The position numbers were made by a program, and so were the translations under genes. A model generated the notes under the pieces. That model saw nothing but the letters and a program-made list of their open reading frames with translations, made no database searches and was not told the origin of the DNA. Source: Anaerolineae bacterium (lineage in GTDB: Bacteria > Chloroflexota > Anaerolineae > Aggregatilineales > Aggregatilineaceae). From it: 50,988 nt of DNA. Positions 1-8,230 of this stretch are shown here, one piece after another; position 1 is the stretch's first letter; every line of letters begins with the position of its first letter. The stretch lies in NCBI GenBank assembly GCA_023382715.1, contig JAHDWP010000017.1:17772-68759 (forward strand), written 5' to 3'.

Positions 1-34
1 TTCTCGTTTACGGAGAAAGGGAATCGCTGCGCGG

Positions 35-70
35 CCAAGTCCCCTCTCCGCGTGTGGAGAGGGGACTTGG
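35..70. repeat. R3 palindromic repeat, copy 1
   Basis: Two 15-base arms (CCAAGTCCCCTCTCC at 35-49 and its exact reverse complement at 56-70) surround a 6-base loop. A nearly identical copy lies at 24778-24814. It sits downstream of the minus-strand psuG gene and could fold in RNA, but no T-run follows it, so a terminator role is not shown. Confidence 0.85.
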
Positions 71-156
71 GGGTGAGATCAATCGTAACGCAGACCTCTC
101 CGCATGATCTTGCAAAGTTGCTGAGCGCGGACTGCCGCGAACCAAGAGACAGTCCG

Positions 157-1089
157 CTAGCTCTCGCTGACCGCTGACCGCTGACTGCTGATGGCCCTGG
201 CGATCTGCGCCCCGACGCGGGCGTTGTTGACCAGCGCGGCGATGTTGGCCTGCTGCGAGCGCCCGCCGGTCAGCTCCAGCACTTTGGCCAGCACGAAGGG
301 CGTCACCGCCTTGCCGTGCACACCGGCCTGCTCGGCCTGGCGCGTGGCCTCGGCGATGGCCCGCTCCGCTTCGTCGGCGGGCAGCGCGTCCGCCTCCGGC
401 ACCGGCACCGTCAGCAGCGTGCCGTGCTCCAGGCCCAGCCACCGGCGCGCGGCGACGATGGCTGCCACCTGCTGCGGCGTGTCCACGCGCTGATCAACGG
501 GCAGCCCGCTGGAGCGACTGTAGAAGGCGGGCAGCGTGTCGGTGCCGTAGCCGAGGACGGGCACGCCCTGCGTCTCCAGCACTTCGAGCGTCAGCGGCAG
601 GTCGAGGATGGACTTGGCCCCGGCGCAGACGACCGTGACCGGCGTGCGCCCCAACTCGATCAGGTCGGCGGACACGTCCTGCGGGTGTCCGCGATGCACC
701 CCGCCGATCCCGCCGGTGGCGAAGACCTCGATGCCGACGCTGTAGGCGACGATCATCGTCCCGGCGACGGTGGTCGCGCCGTGCGCGCCCAGCCCGACGA
801 CGATGGGCAGGTCGCGGCGCGAGCACTTGCGCACCCCGGCCTGGCCCAGCCCGGCTAGCATCTCGATCTGCGCGGCGCTCAGCCCGACGGTGATGCGCCC
901 GCCGAGCACGGCGATGGTCGCCGGGACGGCGCCCTCGGCGCGGATGGCTTCCTCCATCGCCAGCGCCGTCTCGACGTTGGCCGGGTAGGGGAAGCCATGC
1001 GTGATCAGGGTGGATTCGAGGGCGACGACCGGCAACCCGGCCTGCAGCGCCGCGCCCACTTCATCGGAGAAAACCAGCATATTGTGCAT
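157..1089 (-). CDS. psuG: pseudouridine-5'-phosphate glycosidase
   Basis: A 310-residue protein that matches the PsuG/YeiN family along its length. The family cleaves the C-glycosidic bond of pseudouridine 5'-phosphate, giving uracil and ribose 5-phosphate, in cytoplasmic pseudouridine salvage. Visible family signatures are VALESTLITHGFPYPANVE near the N-terminus, the segment KCSRRDLP around residues 88-95, the glycine-rich ATGGIGGVHRG around residue 125, and NNARVGAQIA near the C-terminus. The last ten residues (SSQRSAVSES) extend past the usual end and are encoded by a CTGACCG-type low-complexity repeat. No PsuK kinase gene is adjacent; the upstream neighbour, 33 bases away on the same strand, is a methyltransferase, so they may be co-transcribed. 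Family assignment is firm. Confidence 0.95.
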   Translation of the reverse strand: MHNMLVFSDEVGAALQAGLPVVALESTLITHGFPYPANVETALAMEEAIRAEGAVPATIAVLGGRITVGLSAAQIEMLAGLGQAGVRKCSRRDLPIVVGLGAHGATTVAGTMIVAYSVGIEVFATGGIGGVHRGHPQDVSADLIELGRTPVTVVCAGAKSILDLPLTLEVLETQGVPVLGYGTDTLPAFYSRSSGLPVDQRVDTPQQVAAIVAARRWLGLEHGTLLTVPVPEADALPADEAERAIAEATRQAEQAGVHGKAVTPFVLAKVLELTGGRSQQANIAALVNNARVGAQIARAISSQRSAVSES

Positions 1090-1122
1090 GGTGCAGCCTC
1101 TTTCGCAGCGGTGAAGCGGGCG

Positions 1123-2076
1123 TCAGCGCGCGTCGAACAGCACTGCGTCCGCCCAGAAATATGGGTATAGCGTGCGCGCGATCACCTGGGCGAAGCCCGC
1201 CGCGCGCAGATCGCCGCTCCAGCCCTGGGCTGGTCCTTCCCAGTTGGTGCGCGCCGCCGCCCGGTCGAACGCGCCACAGAACACCGGTAGCAGGAAGCCC
1301 TGGGCGACCAGCCCGCTGTCGCCATCGTACTCGGCCAGGCCGCGCTCGTAGCGCGCGACGAAATAGCGGACGCGCTCCGGGCTGAGCGTCGCGCCGAAAT
1401 CCGGCACGTCGAACTCGGCGATTATCGCGCGTTTGCCGTGCGTCCGCAGCCAGCGCAAAGCTGCCAGGCGCTCGTCCGGCGGGATAGATTGCAGACTCCA
1501 CGTCGCCTGGATCACGTCCCACTGGCCGCGCTGCCCCTCTGCGCTGGCCATGAACTCGGCCAGCGTGACGCCGTGCGCCTGGTACGCGATGCCGCGCGCA
1601 TCGAGCGCGGCGCGCGTGACAGCGAACAGGGCGGCGGATGGCTCCACCAGGTCGAGGCGGATCACGGCGGGCGTCAGCGCGGGGAGCAGCGCCAGCCCGT
1701 CGCCCACACCGATATCCAGCAGGCGCAGCGACTCATACTCCCCGTAGAGCGCGCGCAGCGCCGCGCTGACCGCCGCGTACAGGCCGACGTTGCCGCCGCC
1801 GCGAATGAACGCCGCGAAGGCCGCCCCGTCGTCGTAGACGCGCGCTGTGCCCGCCCCGGCGGTGCGCGCCAGGTATGTCGCTGCCTGGGTGTAGACGCGG
1901 CTCTGCGGCGCGCGTTCGGCGGCCATAGTTGCCCAGCGCGCGGCACGGTCTGGCTCGCCCTCGGCGAAGGCGATCAGCGCCAGGTAGAAACATTCGCCCG
2001 CGTCGGCTGGCGTCGCGTCGCGCACGGCGGCGTAACCGCCCCCGGCGTAGCGCTGCCAGAGCGATTCAAGGGACAT
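1123..2076 (-). CDS. class I SAM-dependent methyltransferase
   Basis: A 317-residue protein starting at the ATG at 2076. An ATG at 2121 and a longer in-frame form to 2277 exist, but the extra N-terminal residues are low-complexity and would run into the histidine kinase gene. Residues 25-75 are helical and TPR-like (YLALIAFAEGEPDRAARWA). The Rossmann SAM-binding motif LLDIGVGDG lies near residues 119-127, followed by the acidic LVEPS at about 143-147, which should contact the SAM ribose. The TWSLQSIPPDERLAALRWL segment resembles the post-motif helices of small-molecule or lipid methyltransferases. The substrate cannot be read from sequence. It lies upstream of psuG on the same strand with a short gap. 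Confidence 0.8.
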   Translation of the reverse strand: MSLESLWQRYAGGGYAAVRDATPADAGECFYLALIAFAEGEPDRAARWATMAAERAPQSRVYTQAATYLARTAGAGTARVYDDGAAFAAFIRGGGNVGLYAAVSAALRALYGEYESLRLLDIGVGDGLALLPALTPAVIRLDLVEPSAALFAVTRAALDARGIAYQAHGVTLAEFMASAEGQRGQWDVIQATWSLQSIPPDERLAALRWLRTHGKRAIIAEFDVPDFGATLSPERVRYFVARYERGLAEYDGDSGLVAQGFLLPVFCGAFDRAAARTNWEGPAQGWSGDLRAAGFAQVIARTLYPYFWADAVLFDAR

Positions 2077-2209
2077 CAGCCAGTCTTTCGCTGTCTGCCA
2101 GCCAGGGCTTATTATATGCATTGGACGGGGGACAAGGCCAAAAGGGACGAATCGCGTGCGGGGGCTGCTCTGCTGCGCCCGGCCCAGGACTAGAGGTCGC
2201 AGTCGCGCC

Positions 2210-2243
2210 CCCGCAGGGGCGGATTGCAATCCGCCCCTGCGGG
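2210..2243. repeat. R2 perfect palindrome, copy 1
   Basis: A 34-base perfect palindrome with 17-base arms and no loop, centred on TTGCAA at 2224-2229. The core pairs GGGGCGGAT with ATCCGCCCC, and the outer arms CCCGCA/TGCGGG are also fully complementary. It lies 31 bases downstream of the histidine kinase stop codon. Confidence 0.9.
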
Positions 2244-2273
2244 CCTCACCCCCGCCTGGCGCAGCCCGCCCGC

Positions 2274-3692
2274 TCAATCGGGCAGCGTGAACCAGAATGT
2301 GGCCCCCTGGCCCGGTGTCGACTCTACGTCAATCCTGCCACCATGCGCCTCCACAACGCGCCGCGTAATGGCCAGCCCCAGCCCGGTGCTGCGCTCTCCG
2401 TCAGTGGGGATCGCCGACAGGCGAGCGAATGCCCGGAACAACTGCGCGCGCTCTTCGGGCAGGATGCCCGGCCCCTGGTCGGTGATGCTGAAGCGCCACG
2501 CGCTGGCTTCTCGCGCAGCGCTCACCTGGATAGCACTGCCTGGGGGAGAGAACTTCACGGCATTGGAGATCAGGTTGTCTATGACCTGGCGCAGCCGCAC
2601 AGGGTCGGCGCGCACGGTGCCGTCCGCGCCATTCAAGGACAGGTTCACCTGCGTGCCCTTGGGCCGGGCCAATTGCTGGTGGCGCTCAACCGCTTCTGTC
2701 AGGAACGGCCTCAGAACAACCGGGATCGGCTCCAGGTGGAGATGGCCGGATTCGATGGCCGTCATGTCGAGCAGCTCGTCAATCAGGCGCAGCATATGGC
2801 GGGCCTGGCGCTGCATGTCGCGCAGCAGGATCAGGCGCTCGTCGTCGCTGATGTCTGCGTGGGGGTCGAGCAGCAGGCTGGTCGCCATCTCAAACAGGCT
2901 GAGCGGGCTGCGCAGGTCGTGCGTGGCGATGCCCAGGAACATATTCTTGTGCTCGTTCAGCAGCATCAGCTCGTGGTTCTGGCGTTCGGTGGCGCGTTTC
3001 TGCGCGGCCAGCTCGCTCGCCAGCCGCCCCCGCTCGACAATCACCGACAGATGCCCCGCCATGCGCATGAATGTCTCAACATGCGCGTCGCGATAGGCAC
3101 CCGCCTCGGTGCTGGAGAAGAACAGGAAGCCGATCGGCACGCCATTGGCGATCAACGGGCAGGTCAGCGAGGCGCGCATCCCCTCGGCCACGACCAGGCG
3201 CGTGGACTCGGACTCAGGCTTCTGGCGCAGATACTCCGACAGGTCATTGAGGATGCGCGGCTGGCCTGTCTCGATGATCGTTTGCAGGCTGCTGCCCGCC
3301 AGTGGTGCGGCGTATCCCCGGCGCAGGTGGATCGGGCCGCCATCCATCTTAGCCCAGCGCGCAGTGAGCGTCTGGCCATCGGGTTCCAGCAGCGCCAGGC
3401 CGAGACGATCGTAGGGGATGAGGTCGCGGAAATCGTCGTACACGCTGTCCAGGATGTCATCCAGCAGCAGCCCGGCGTTCACGCGCTGGATCAGGCAGTC
3501 GAAGCGCCTGGTTTCGCGCGCGCGCCCGGCGAGGGTGTGGGCCAGCGTCGCCAACGCATGGCCGAGAGGGTCCGCCGTGCCATTGGTGGAGACGAACTGG
3601 GTGGCGGCGGCGAAGTCGCCACGTTGCAAACAGCGTAGCGCCTCAAGGTATTGCTCCCGCCGAAGCGATAGGTCAGTTTCTGTCTCGGTCAT
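2274..3692 (-). CDS. GAF-domain sensor histidine kinase
   Basis: A 472-residue sensor kinase. The ATG at 3692 is chosen because a strong AGAGGAG ribosome-binding site lies just upstream; the frame stays open to 3800 but without such a site. A GAF-like sensory domain spans about residues 66-215, then a short coiled linker, then the dimerisation/phosphoacceptor domain with HDLRSPLSLFE (His258). The ATP-binding domain shows the N-box DNLISNAVKFSP at about 372-383, the G1 box DQGPGILP near 405 and the G2 box STGLGLAITRRVVEAHGG near 435-452. No membrane segment is visible, so it is probably cytoplasmic. No response regulator is adjacent, making it an orphan kinase whose partner is elsewhere. Confidence 0.92.
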   Translation of the reverse strand: MTETETDLSLRREQYLEALRCLQRGDFAAATQFVSTNGTADPLGHALATLAHTLAGRARETRRFDCLIQRVNAGLLLDDILDSVYDDFRDLIPYDRLGLALLEPDGQTLTARWAKMDGGPIHLRRGYAAPLAGSSLQTIIETGQPRILNDLSEYLRQKPESESTRLVVAEGMRASLTCPLIANGVPIGFLFFSSTEAGAYRDAHVETFMRMAGHLSVIVERGRLASELAAQKRATERQNHELMLLNEHKNMFLGIATHDLRSPLSLFEMATSLLLDPHADISDDERLILLRDMQRQARHMLRLIDELLDMTAIESGHLHLEPIPVVLRPFLTEAVERHQQLARPKGTQVNLSLNGADGTVRADPVRLRQVIDNLISNAVKFSPPGSAIQVSAAREASAWRFSITDQGPGILPEERAQLFRAFARLSAIPTDGERSTGLGLAITRRVVEAHGGRIDVESTPGQGATFWFTLPD

Positions 3693-3949
3693 GGTTTTTC
3701 TCCTCTGGCAAGATTTTGCAACGATGACCTGACAGAGCAAGCGCGGAGCGATACTGCGGTCAGGAAGTGCGATGAGTGGTACCACTCTGATCCTACGCAA
3801 CTAGAAGGTTCACTGCAAAGTCCTATTACGAAAAAGGGCGGCCACAAGTTGTCAGCATCTCGCTGGACGCGGTGCATTGGCTTCACTCCCGGCCTCGCTG
3901 CCCCTTCGCCATTCGAACGGAAAAGGAGATTTTAGGGGAAGAGACCTGT

Positions 3950-3973
3950 AAGGGCATATTGCAATATACCTCT
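3950..3973. repeat. R2 palindrome, degenerate copy
   Basis: Centred on ATATTGCAATAT with a GGGC/ACCT outer part that only partly pairs. It resembles the other R2 copies but has lost symmetry outside the central 12 bases, and looks like a decayed member. Confidence 0.6.
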
Positions 3974-4001
3974 GGGTGCTGCGAGCGGAGCGCGCTGCAG
4001 G

Positions 4002-4035
4002 AGACTTCCGAGGTCTTCGCAGACTTCAGGAGTCT
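4002..4035. repeat. R1 hairpin repeat, degenerate copy
   Basis: Same 15-4-15 layout as the intact R1 copies (AGACTTCCGAGGTCT, TCGC, AGACTTCAGGAGTCT), but three base pairs in the stem are lost. A decayed member of the R1 family. Confidence 0.65.
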
Positions 4036-4265
4036 GGTCCCTGGGCCGGGCGCGGCAAAGCATCACCCACCGTAGAATTATACCGAACCAGCGCGAGAAG
4101 TGGGCGGATTTGCCTCATCTCCACCACACGTGGAGAGGGGACTTAACTGCACGGTGATGCTCTCTCTCCGTTTCGGGGATGGGGTCGGGGATGAGGTTCG
4201 CAAACGGTCTCTGGGCTACGCTCGCCCGGCGAACGCGCGGCTCCGCCAGGCGTTCACCTTCACGC

Positions 4266-5483
4266 CTAGCGCCCCCGCTGTTCGCGCTGCTCGGCCACGA
4301 TCGCGCGATAGAGAGCCTCATACTGGCTGGCGACGCGCTGCCAGGTGAAGTGCTCCTCGATCAGTTGCCGCCCGGCCTGGCGCAGCGCCTGGCGCCGCTC
4401 TCCCTCTTCGATCAGGTGCAACACGCCGCTCACCAGCTCTTCGTCCGTCTCGCCAAAGAGGACGTGCTTGCCAGGCGCGACCGGGATGCCATCGCAGCTC
4501 AGCGGCGTGGCGACGACGGCTACGCCCATCGCCAGCGCCTCCAGCACCTTGTTCTTGATCCCCGCCCCCAGCCGCAGCGGGCTGACGAAGATCAGCGCCT
4601 GCTCGAAATAGGGGCGGATGTCCGGCACGCGCCCGGTGACGGTGATCGCCTCCGAGGCGCAGGCCAGCAGCGCGGGGGGCGGGTTGCCGCCCACCAGCAG
4701 CAGCCGCGCCGCCGGGACGCGCGCCCGCACGCGCGGGAAGATGTCGCGGGCCAGGCGCAGCGCCGCGTCGAGGTTGGGCGCGTAATCGTAGTTGCCGCTG
4801 AAGAGCAGCGCCGGCTCCTTCGGCTCGTAGCCGGTCGGAGTGAAGTAGTCTATGTCCACGCCGTTGGGGATGGTCACCAGGGGCGTATGCGGGTTGAGGG
4901 CGCGCAGGGCGTCGGCGTCGCGATCGGTGAGCACCACCGTGCGGTCGAAGCCGTCGAACATCCAGCTTTCGAAGCCGCGCGCCATGCGCCGCCGCAGCCG
5001 GACAGCCAGCCGCGCCCCGATGCCGTGCGCTTCGGCGGCGGCGCGCTCCAGCCACAGACTGTAGGACTCGTAGGGGACGATCACGCTGGGCAGGCCGCGC
5101 ACCAGGTGACGGAATTCGTAGACGTGCACGCCGCCGAAGAGATGCGCCACGTCATAGCCGCGCGTCTCCAGCAGCCGGGCCGCAGCGCGCCACATCTGTG
5201 GCGACCAGCTCGCGCCGGCACGCCGGGGATAGCGCGCTGCCGGGCGCGCGTAGCGCCGCAGCAGGCTGGGCAGCGAACGGCGCGGCTCGCGGACGAGCTG
5301 CACGCTGCGGAACAGGCGCTCGTAGCGCGGCACGTCGGCCAGGTCTTCCGGCTGCTGATAGTAAGCCAGCAGGTCAATCTGGTGGTAGCGCGCGGCCAGC
5401 TCGCGGGCCAGGTGGTAGATGATCAGGCTGTCGCCGCGATAGAGCGGGAAAGGCGGACAGCGCGAGATGAGCAGAATGTCCAT
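4266..5483 (-). CDS. glycosyltransferase family 4
   Basis: A 405-residue GT4-type (GT-B fold) glycosyltransferase. The ATG at 5483 is preferred because it begins directly with the N-terminal beta strand MDILLISRCPPFP; a TTG at 5507 is an alternative. The C-terminal donor-binding half shows FSGNYDYAPNLDAAL, LLLVGGNPPP, VTGRVPDIRPYFEQA and the signature FVSPLRLGAGIKNKVLEALA followed by GVAVVATPLSCDG, as in GT4 enzymes of the group used in exopolysaccharide assembly. Sugar donor and acceptor cannot be read from sequence. A second GT4 gene lies upstream on the same strand beyond the inserted tnpB element, so the two may once have been adjacent in a cell-surface glycan cluster. Confidence 0.88.
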   Translation of the reverse strand: MDILLISRCPPFPLYRGDSLIIYHLARELAARYHQIDLLAYYQQPEDLADVPRYERLFRSVQLVREPRRSLPSLLRRYARPAARYPRRAGASWSPQMWRAAARLLETRGYDVAHLFGGVHVYEFRHLVRGLPSVIVPYESYSLWLERAAAEAHGIGARLAVRLRRRMARGFESWMFDGFDRTVVLTDRDADALRALNPHTPLVTIPNGVDIDYFTPTGYEPKEPALLFSGNYDYAPNLDAALRLARDIFPRVRARVPAARLLLVGGNPPPALLACASEAITVTGRVPDIRPYFEQALIFVSPLRLGAGIKNKVLEALAMGVAVVATPLSCDGIPVAPGKHVLFGETDEELVSGVLHLIEEGERRQALRQAGRQLIEEHFTWQRVASQYEALYRAIVAEQREQRGR

Positions 5484-5569
5484 AGAAATTGCACCAGGGA
5501 ACACCAAGCTCTAGCCCGGTGGGGAATGGCGCTTGCCTTCTTTCCGGCATAGCGTGGCGAACGAATGTG

Positions 5570-5578
5570 TGGTATACT
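5570..5578 (+). promoter_or_regulatory. extended -10 promoter element of the tnpB unit
   Basis: TGGTATACT is a good extended -10 (TGn plus TATACT) oriented toward tnpB. No clear -35 box is seen. It lies just outside the interleaved inverted repeats that precede tnpB. Confidence 0.4.
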
Positions 5579-5581
5579 GAT

Positions 5582-5672
5582 GTTGTCGAGTCACACATTG
5601 CGAGTTAAGATTGCGGATAGAGCACCCCGCCGGACTCGCGTGACTCGACAACTCGCAATCCCCGGCGGGGTG
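5582..5672. repeat. interleaved inverted repeats, tnpB element left end
   Basis: Three pairs of exact complementary segments occur in the order A-B-C-A'-B'-C': A is GTTGTCGAGTCAC (5582-5594) with A' at 5640-5652; B is ATTGCGAGTT (5597-5606) with B' at 5650-5659; C is CACCCCGCCGG (5623-5633) with C' at 5662-5672. The pairs are interleaved rather than nested, so they cannot all form as simple hairpins at once. Subterminal imperfect palindromes are normal at IS200/IS605 left ends; this arrangement is more elaborate. Confidence 0.75.
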
Positions 5673-5690
5673 TTCTGCTTTGAGGCGGCG

Positions 5691-6872
5691 ATGATCCGTA
5701 CCTACCGCTACCGGCTGTACCCGACGAACGCGCAGACGCGGGCGCTTGACTTCCTGCTGTGGCAGGGGCGCACGCTCTACAACGCCGCGCTCGAACAGCG
5801 CATCACCGTCTACAAAGAGACTGGCAAGGGTGTGAGCTATCCGCAACAGTGGGCGCACTTCCGCGACCTGCGCAATGCCAATCCCGACACGCTCGGCTAC
5901 CTCAACGCGACCAGCGTCCAGCAGATGCTTCGCCGCCTCGACAAAGCCTTCACCGCTTTCTTCCGCCGCCTGAAGGCGGGCGAGAAGCCCGGCTTTCCGC
6001 GTTTCAAAGGGCGCGACCGCTTCCACAGCCTGGAATACCGGCACGGTGACGGCTGCAAGCTGCGGCTTGACGAACGCAAGCGCGCCGCGCTCTACGTCCA
6101 GAACGTGGGCGAGATCAAGGTCAAGTTCCACCGCCCGCTGCCTGACGACGCAACGATTAAGCACGTGGTCATCAAGCGCCGGGCCAGCAAGTGGCACGTC
6201 TGCCTGATGCTCGACCTGCCCGATCCGGTCATCCCAGAGCGCACCGGCCCGGCAGTCGGGATTGACATGGGGCTGGCGCACCTGCTGGCGCTCAGCGACG
6301 GAACGCTGGTCGAAAACCCGCGCTGGCTGCGTCAGAGCCTCGCCCAACTGCGCGTCGCGCAGCGCCGCCTGTCCCGGCGGCAGAAGGGCAGTGCGCATCG
6401 CCGCAAAGCCGCCGCGCAGGTCGCGCGCCTGCATGAGCGGGTGGCCAACCAGCGCCGCGACTTCTGGCACAAGCTCACCCGCCAGCTGGCGGATACCTAC
6501 AGCCTGATCGCTCTCGAAAACCTGACGCTCGCCTTCATGACGGCCAATCGCCACCTCGCCCTCAGCGCGCACGACGCGGGGCTGGCGGAGTTCCAACAAC
6601 TGCTCGCGTACAAAGCGGAAGAAGCTGGTACGCTGGTGGTGACCGTGAACCCCGCCTACACCTCGCAGGCGTGCTCGGCCTGTGGTGTGGTCGTCCAGAA
6701 GGAGTTGAGCGTTCGCGTACATGTTTGTCCTGACTGCGGTCTCACGCTTGACCGTGACGTGAATGCCGCTCGGAATATCCTGATGTGTGCGGTCAATCCG
6801 GCCCGGACGGGGCCGCCAGGGCGTAACGTGGCCGGTTGCGGCGAGCGTGCTCTGGGAAGCTCCCCGCTTTAG
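5691..6872 (+). CDS. tnpB: RNA-guided endonuclease TnpB
   Basis: A 393-residue TnpB, full length for the family (about 400). The ATG at 5691 opens the typical N-terminus MIRTYRYRLYPTNAQ; upstream in-frame codons lie inside the left-end palindromes. The RuvC-like active site appears intact: Asp192 in GIDMGL, Glu276 in ALENL and Asp356 in LDRDVNAARN. A zinc ribbon is formed by Cys328/Cys331 and Cys346/Cys349 (CSAC and CPDC). Family members cut DNA next to a transposon-specific motif, guided by an omega RNA transcribed from the 3' end of the element. The stop codon here lies inside the right-end hairpin, consistent with such an overlapping RNA. No tnpA is nearby. Confidence 0.93.
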   Translation: MIRTYRYRLYPTNAQTRALDFLLWQGRTLYNAALEQRITVYKETGKGVSYPQQWAHFRDLRNANPDTLGYLNATSVQQMLRRLDKAFTAFFRRLKAGEKPGFPRFKGRDRFHSLEYRHGDGCKLRLDERKRAALYVQNVGEIKVKFHRPLPDDATIKHVVIKRRASKWHVCLMLDLPDPVIPERTGPAVGIDMGLAHLLALSDGTLVENPRWLRQSLAQLRVAQRRLSRRQKGSAHRRKAAAQVARLHERVANQRRDFWHKLTRQLADTYSLIALENLTLAFMTANRHLALSAHDAGLAEFQQLLAYKAEEAGTLVVTVNPAYTSQACSACGVVVQKELSVRVHVCPDCGLTLDRDVNAARNILMCAVNPARTGPPGRNVAGCGERALGSSPL

Positions 6873-6890
6873 CGGGGAGAGTCGTCACGG
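6780..6890 (+). ncRNA. putative omega RNA scaffold at the tnpB 3' end
   Basis: By analogy with characterised IS200/IS605 TnpB loci, the reRNA/omega RNA overlaps the last part of tnpB and ends at the right-end hairpin, with the guide read from flanking DNA. A 9-base-pair hairpin (6860-6879) followed by GTCGTCAC fits such an end. The guide would then begin near 6889-6891 and run into the 3' end of the adjacent glycosyltransferase gene. The 5' limit is a guess; only the hairpin and position are seen directly. Confidence 0.45.
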
Positions 6891-6896
6891 CGCGTG

Positions 6897-8054
6897 TTAT
6901 ACCAGACTCTCGACCAGGTGCGAAAACTGCGCCGCATAGCCCGCCGCCGTGTAGCGATCCAGCACACGCGCCCGCCCTGCCGCGCCCAGGCGCGCGCGCA
7001 GCGCCGGGTCGCGCAGCAGCGCGATCACACGCTCGGCCAGGGCGTCGGGCGCGTCCGGCGGGACGAGGAAGCCCGTCTCGCCGTCCACCACCGTCTCGGC
7101 GGGGCCTCCGTTGTTCATGCTGACGACCGGGCGGCTCATGGCCATGCTCTCCAGGTGCACCATCCCCAGCGACTCGAAGCGCGACGGGCAGACGATCACA
7201 TCCGAGGCGGCGACGACCTGGCGCGCGTCCTCCCAAAAGCCGAGATAGGTCAGATGCTCGCGCAGGAGCGGGTCGGATCGGGCCGTGTCGAGGATGGCCC
7301 GCTTGTAGGCTTCATCCTTGTCTACGCCGAAGACGTTCTCGCCGGCCACGACGAAGCGCGCCTCCGGCATCTGCGCGGCGACGCGGCGAGCCATCGCCTG
7401 AAAGACATCGTGCCCCTTGACGCGCTGGAAGCGGGCGATCATGCCCACCAGGGGGACGTCCGGCCCGATGCCCAGCCGGGCGCGCACCGGCGACCCGTCC
7501 ACGCCGGGGTGGAAGTGAGCGGGGTCTACGCCGGGCACGAGCACGGGGATGCGCTCTGCCGCCAGGAACGATCCCGACGCAGCCAGCCAGCGGTCGCGCA
7601 CCGCCTGGGTGATGGCGATGATCTGGGTCACCCGCGTCTCGAAGAAGCGGCGCTGCCAGGGCCGGGCCGGGAACCACCAGCCCATCGCGTTCCAAAGGAC
7701 GGGGACGCCCGCCGTGCGCGCCGCCGCCGCCGCGAAGGGCAGCGAGTGATAGTCGCTGTGGATAGCGTGAATACCCTGCGCACGAGCCAGGGCCGCCAGC
7801 CGCCGCGCGACCGGGAAGCGCGTCCAGATCGCCGGGACGAACCAGGCCGTCGCGCCGCGATAGGGCAGCAGGTGCACCGTCACGCCGAGGGCGCGCGCCG
7901 CTTCGGGCAGGCCCCCTTCGCGCGGGCAGACCAGGTGCAGCCGCCAGCGGCGGCGGTCGAGCGCGCCCATCAGGTTAAGCTGGACGCTCTCACCGCCGCC
8001 CAGCCCGCTGTAGGCGGAGACGAAGAGCAGGTTGCGCGGGGGGGCGTCGGTCAT
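6897..8054 (-). CDS. glycosyltransferase family 4
   Basis: A 385-residue GT4 glycosyltransferase with the complete GT-B layout. The N-terminal acceptor domain opens with LLFVSAYSGLGGGESVQLN, whose glycine-rich loop is typical of the family. The donor domain shows GMIARFQRVKGHDVFQAM, TYLGFWEDARQVVAASDV and the EX7E-type motif ESLGMVHLE, followed by MAMSRPVVSMNNGGPAETV. It probably transfers a sugar to a lipid-linked or surface glycan at the inner membrane face; the substrate is unknown. Its stop codon lies only a few bases from the right end of the tnpB element, so the element stopped short of damaging it. The other GT4 gene lies downstream on the same strand. Confidence 0.9.
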   Translation of the reverse strand: MTDAPPRNLLFVSAYSGLGGGESVQLNLMGALDRRRWRLHLVCPREGGLPEAARALGVTVHLLPYRGATAWFVPAIWTRFPVARRLAALARAQGIHAIHSDYHSLPFAAAAARTAGVPVLWNAMGWWFPARPWQRRFFETRVTQIIAITQAVRDRWLAASGSFLAAERIPVLVPGVDPAHFHPGVDGSPVRARLGIGPDVPLVGMIARFQRVKGHDVFQAMARRVAAQMPEARFVVAGENVFGVDKDEAYKRAILDTARSDPLLREHLTYLGFWEDARQVVAASDVIVCPSRFESLGMVHLESMAMSRPVVSMNNGGPAETVVDGETGFLVPPDAPDALAERVIALLRDPALRARLGAAGRARVLDRYTAAGYAAQFSHLVESLV

Positions 8055-8230
8055 GGGCCGGGCGACTCTCCGGGGGCGAACGGTCAGGCGCAGCCGTATT
8101 GTAGCGCAGATCGGGCGGGAAGGTGGAGGGAGGATGCGCGCGCGAGAGTACGTGTCGGGGGTGTTCTATGGTACTCTATGAGCACACATGAAAATATGGC
8201 GAGAACTGACACAATGAGAGCCTGGAACTC

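Larger units (their letters stand above)
3693..4265. other. intergenic region with degenerate repeats
   Basis: This gap of about 570 bases between the histidine kinase and a glycosyltransferase (both minus strand) holds no convincing gene. It contains a degenerate R2 palindrome (about 3950-3973), a degenerate R1 hairpin (4002-4035) and a partial R3-like palindrome (about 4113-4145). The region upstream of 3692 should carry the kinase promoter, but no clear -35/-10 pair was recognised. Confidence 0.6.
5570..6890 (+). mobile_element. solitary IS200/IS605-type tnpB element
   Basis: This unit sits between two minus-strand glycosyltransferase genes. It comprises the palindromic left end, an intact tnpB, and a right-end hairpin (CTCCCCGCT 6860-6868 pairing with AGCGGGGAG 6871-6879) followed by GTCGTCAC. 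No tnpA transposase is present, so it would need a TnpA supplied in trans or is immobile. The boundaries are estimates from the palindromes: the left limit is uncertain by tens of bases, and the right end is probably near 6888-6890, a few bases before the stop codon of the neighbouring glycosyltransferase. Confidence 0.7.

Noticed and set aside
2077-2277. N-terminal extension of the methyltransferase to 2277
   Set aside because: The extra residues are Gly/Ala/Arg-rich, include the R2 palindrome, and would overlap the kinase stop. The ATG at 2076 gives a protein that starts with a normal helix.
1929-3638. A plus-strand open frame of 569 codons opposite the histidine kinase
   Set aside because: The minus-strand frame carries H, N and G boxes; the opposite frame is compositionally biased and runs through an intergenic palindrome.
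4179-5552. A plus-strand open frame of 457 codons opposite the first glycosyltransferase
   Set aside because: The minus-strand frame has full GT4 motifs; the plus-strand translation has none.
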